This document shows positions 8,301-8,348 of a stretch of 8,348 bases of DNA, piece by piece (positions within the stretch are counted from its first letter, which is position 1; every line of letters starts with the position of its first letter). Source of the DNA: Comamonadaceae bacterium (GTDB taxonomy: Bacteria; Pseudomonadota; Gammaproteobacteria; Burkholderiales; Burkholderiaceae_C); contig CANIRI010000088.1 of the NCBI GenBank assembly GCA_947469815.1, forward strand, positions 1 through 8,348. The letters run 5' to 3'. Made by a program: the position numbers and the translations under genes. The notes below the pieces were generated by a model. It was not told the origin of the DNA. It saw nothing but the letters and a program-made list of their open reading frames with translations, and ran no database searches.

Positions 8301-8348
8301 TGACCACCGAATTCGGATTGGATGCGGACCAATGCGACGCGGCCCACA
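5339..8348 (+). CDS. UvrD/AddA-like superfamily 1 helicase, exodeoxyribonuclease V beta type (3' end missing)
   Basis: The frame is open from ATG 5339 to the right edge, giving 1003 complete codons without a stop. It encodes an ATP-driven DNA helicase of the UvrD/RecB/AddA group, presumed to unwind DNA ends with the AddB-like protein encoded just upstream. Helicase motifs appear in order: Walker A AGAGKT (residues 39-44, Lys43), motif Ia AITFTKKAA, TFHSW, Walker B LIDEFQD (Asp401, Glu402), motif III VGDPKQSIYRFR (from 433), motif IV-like TRRNAPAVL, motif V VHGAKGLE (792-799) and motif VI YVALTRA (867-873, arginine finger Arg872). LKSPVFGL is typical of AddA-like proteins. After a proline-rich linker (six prolines at 945-950), GQAMHRLLE begins what looks like a RecB-family nuclease domain, with His963 as its first catalytic residue. 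The remaining nuclease motifs lie beyond the window. The start overlaps the upstream stop as ATGA, with no strong ribosome binding site of its own, which suggests translational coupling. RecB or AddA are alternative names; the neighbour favours an AddA-like role. Confidence 0.93.
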   Translation, partial: MSEGLTQAAYACNGQAVTQAQFYAVACDPARHVVVEACAGAGKTWMLVSRMLRALLEGAQPHEILAITFTKKAAGEMRARLLQWLEEFSRADDAQLRDALAQRGLGATATPDDLARLRGVHRELLASGRPVQVRTFHSWFASIAASAPLGELAALGLPARYTLLEDDKPAIEQVWSRFYARVAADAPARADYVALVQTHGRSNTRKALESALAKRVELALADAAGVLAGSVATAAAQFPDFAAWDQPHDCLQAADAKDLLWAAAKVLGAATQKTFVEAAGKLGKALTEGDNEGLFGALLTDKYEARKFNDTLPGIEQVRQAQDLLLRVRVAQSQHDAWEHQQRLTRLSRGLLQDYAALKRERGWMDMNDLEQLALHLMSDSVLSGWVQEKLDARVAHVLIDEFQDTSPLQWQALKSWLAAYSGAGYSPGVFIVGDPKQSIYRFRRAEPQVFQAAIAFVHDELRGAVLRCDHTRRNAPAVLDCVNRTFVAAQDAGQFEGFRPHTSESQAAGQVLALPPIVRDARDARAATAQAAPLWRDSLQSPRYEAEENRKVLECAQAARWIAAALQDPARGFKPQDVMVLARKRALLGPMQQALAGLGVPAEQVEKRELAEVPEVQDLLALVDALVSPGHDLSLAQALKSPVFGLDDAALVAFARYVRAQRDVATAQGLAASGWLHTLQSLGDQPPVDLQIFGPIAAQLTRWQALLQSLPPHDALSQIFDEGDVLARYAQAVSPGRCAGVLAHLRALLLAALQVDAGRFANAYALVRALRAGGFPAPVVAAEGAVRLLTVHGAKGLEAPLVVLLDTDSESPRADSMGTLVQWPGQAAHPTRFVFLASGARPPPCAAQAVAEDRQAQAREELNALYVALTRAESTVLISSAVPRAANPLSWWSLLKAPDLIQAGVIAHAQGAAPDRGAAALTVELSRVQRLDRRSPPPAAPLAPPPPPPESTPASLTGQAMHRLLERLPPAHAAQASPWSAADLVAVTTEFGLDADQCDAAH

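Noticed and set aside
1..8348. Mobile elements, CRISPR arrays, tRNA or rRNA genes, phage genes
   Set aside because: No transposase or integrase motifs, no spaced direct repeats, no terminal inverted repeats and no tRNA-like folds were seen; nearly all bases are accounted for by the eight genes.

Overview
The window is about 8.3 kb of dense, GC-rich bacterial chromosome holding eight protein genes and almost no non-coding DNA. The composition, the gene families and in particular the AddB-like/UvrD-like pair next to trxA fit a betaproteobacterium of the order Burkholderiales, probably family Comamonadaceae (Rhodoferax-like). That placement is an inference from gene content; no database was searched.

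Region 1 (1-2241, + strand) is a cytochrome c maturation System I operon in the order ccmA (3' end only), ccmB, ccmC, ccmD, ccmE. Three of the four junctions are ATGA start/stop overlaps and the fourth (ccmB to ccmC) is a 10-base gap, so the genes are probably co-transcribed and translationally coupled. Together they form the heme-handling half of the pathway. CcmAB is the ABC transporter that releases holo-CcmE, CcmC loads periplasmic heme onto CcmE with help from CcmD, and CcmE carries heme on a conserved histidine. The ligation half (ccmF, ccmG, ccmH, ccmI), often encoded directly downstream, is not in the window.

Region 2 (2242-2711) holds trxA on the minus strand, convergent with ccmE across only 27 bases. 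A candidate imperfect hairpin overlaps the ccmE stop codon. trxA is followed by ccmE rather than by rho, its usual downstream partner in many proteobacteria, so two familiar gene neighbourhoods end at the same point. The roughly 100 bases between trxA and the next gene must carry divergent promoters, but no strong consensus promoter is visible.

Region 3 (2712-8348, + strand) is a two-gene DNA-repair operon. The first gene encodes an AddB-like protein of 876 residues without a recognisable ATP-binding P-loop, but with a C-terminal PD-(D/E)XK nuclease and the four-cysteine signature of an iron-sulfur nuclease domain. The second, overlapping it by ATGA, encodes a UvrD/AddA-type superfamily 1 helicase with the main helicase motifs recognisable and the beginning of a RecB-like nuclease domain; it runs off the right edge. 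The two proteins probably form an AddAB-like helicase-nuclease acting on double-strand DNA ends. This is the least characterised part of the window; everything else looks like ordinary core metabolism and housekeeping.
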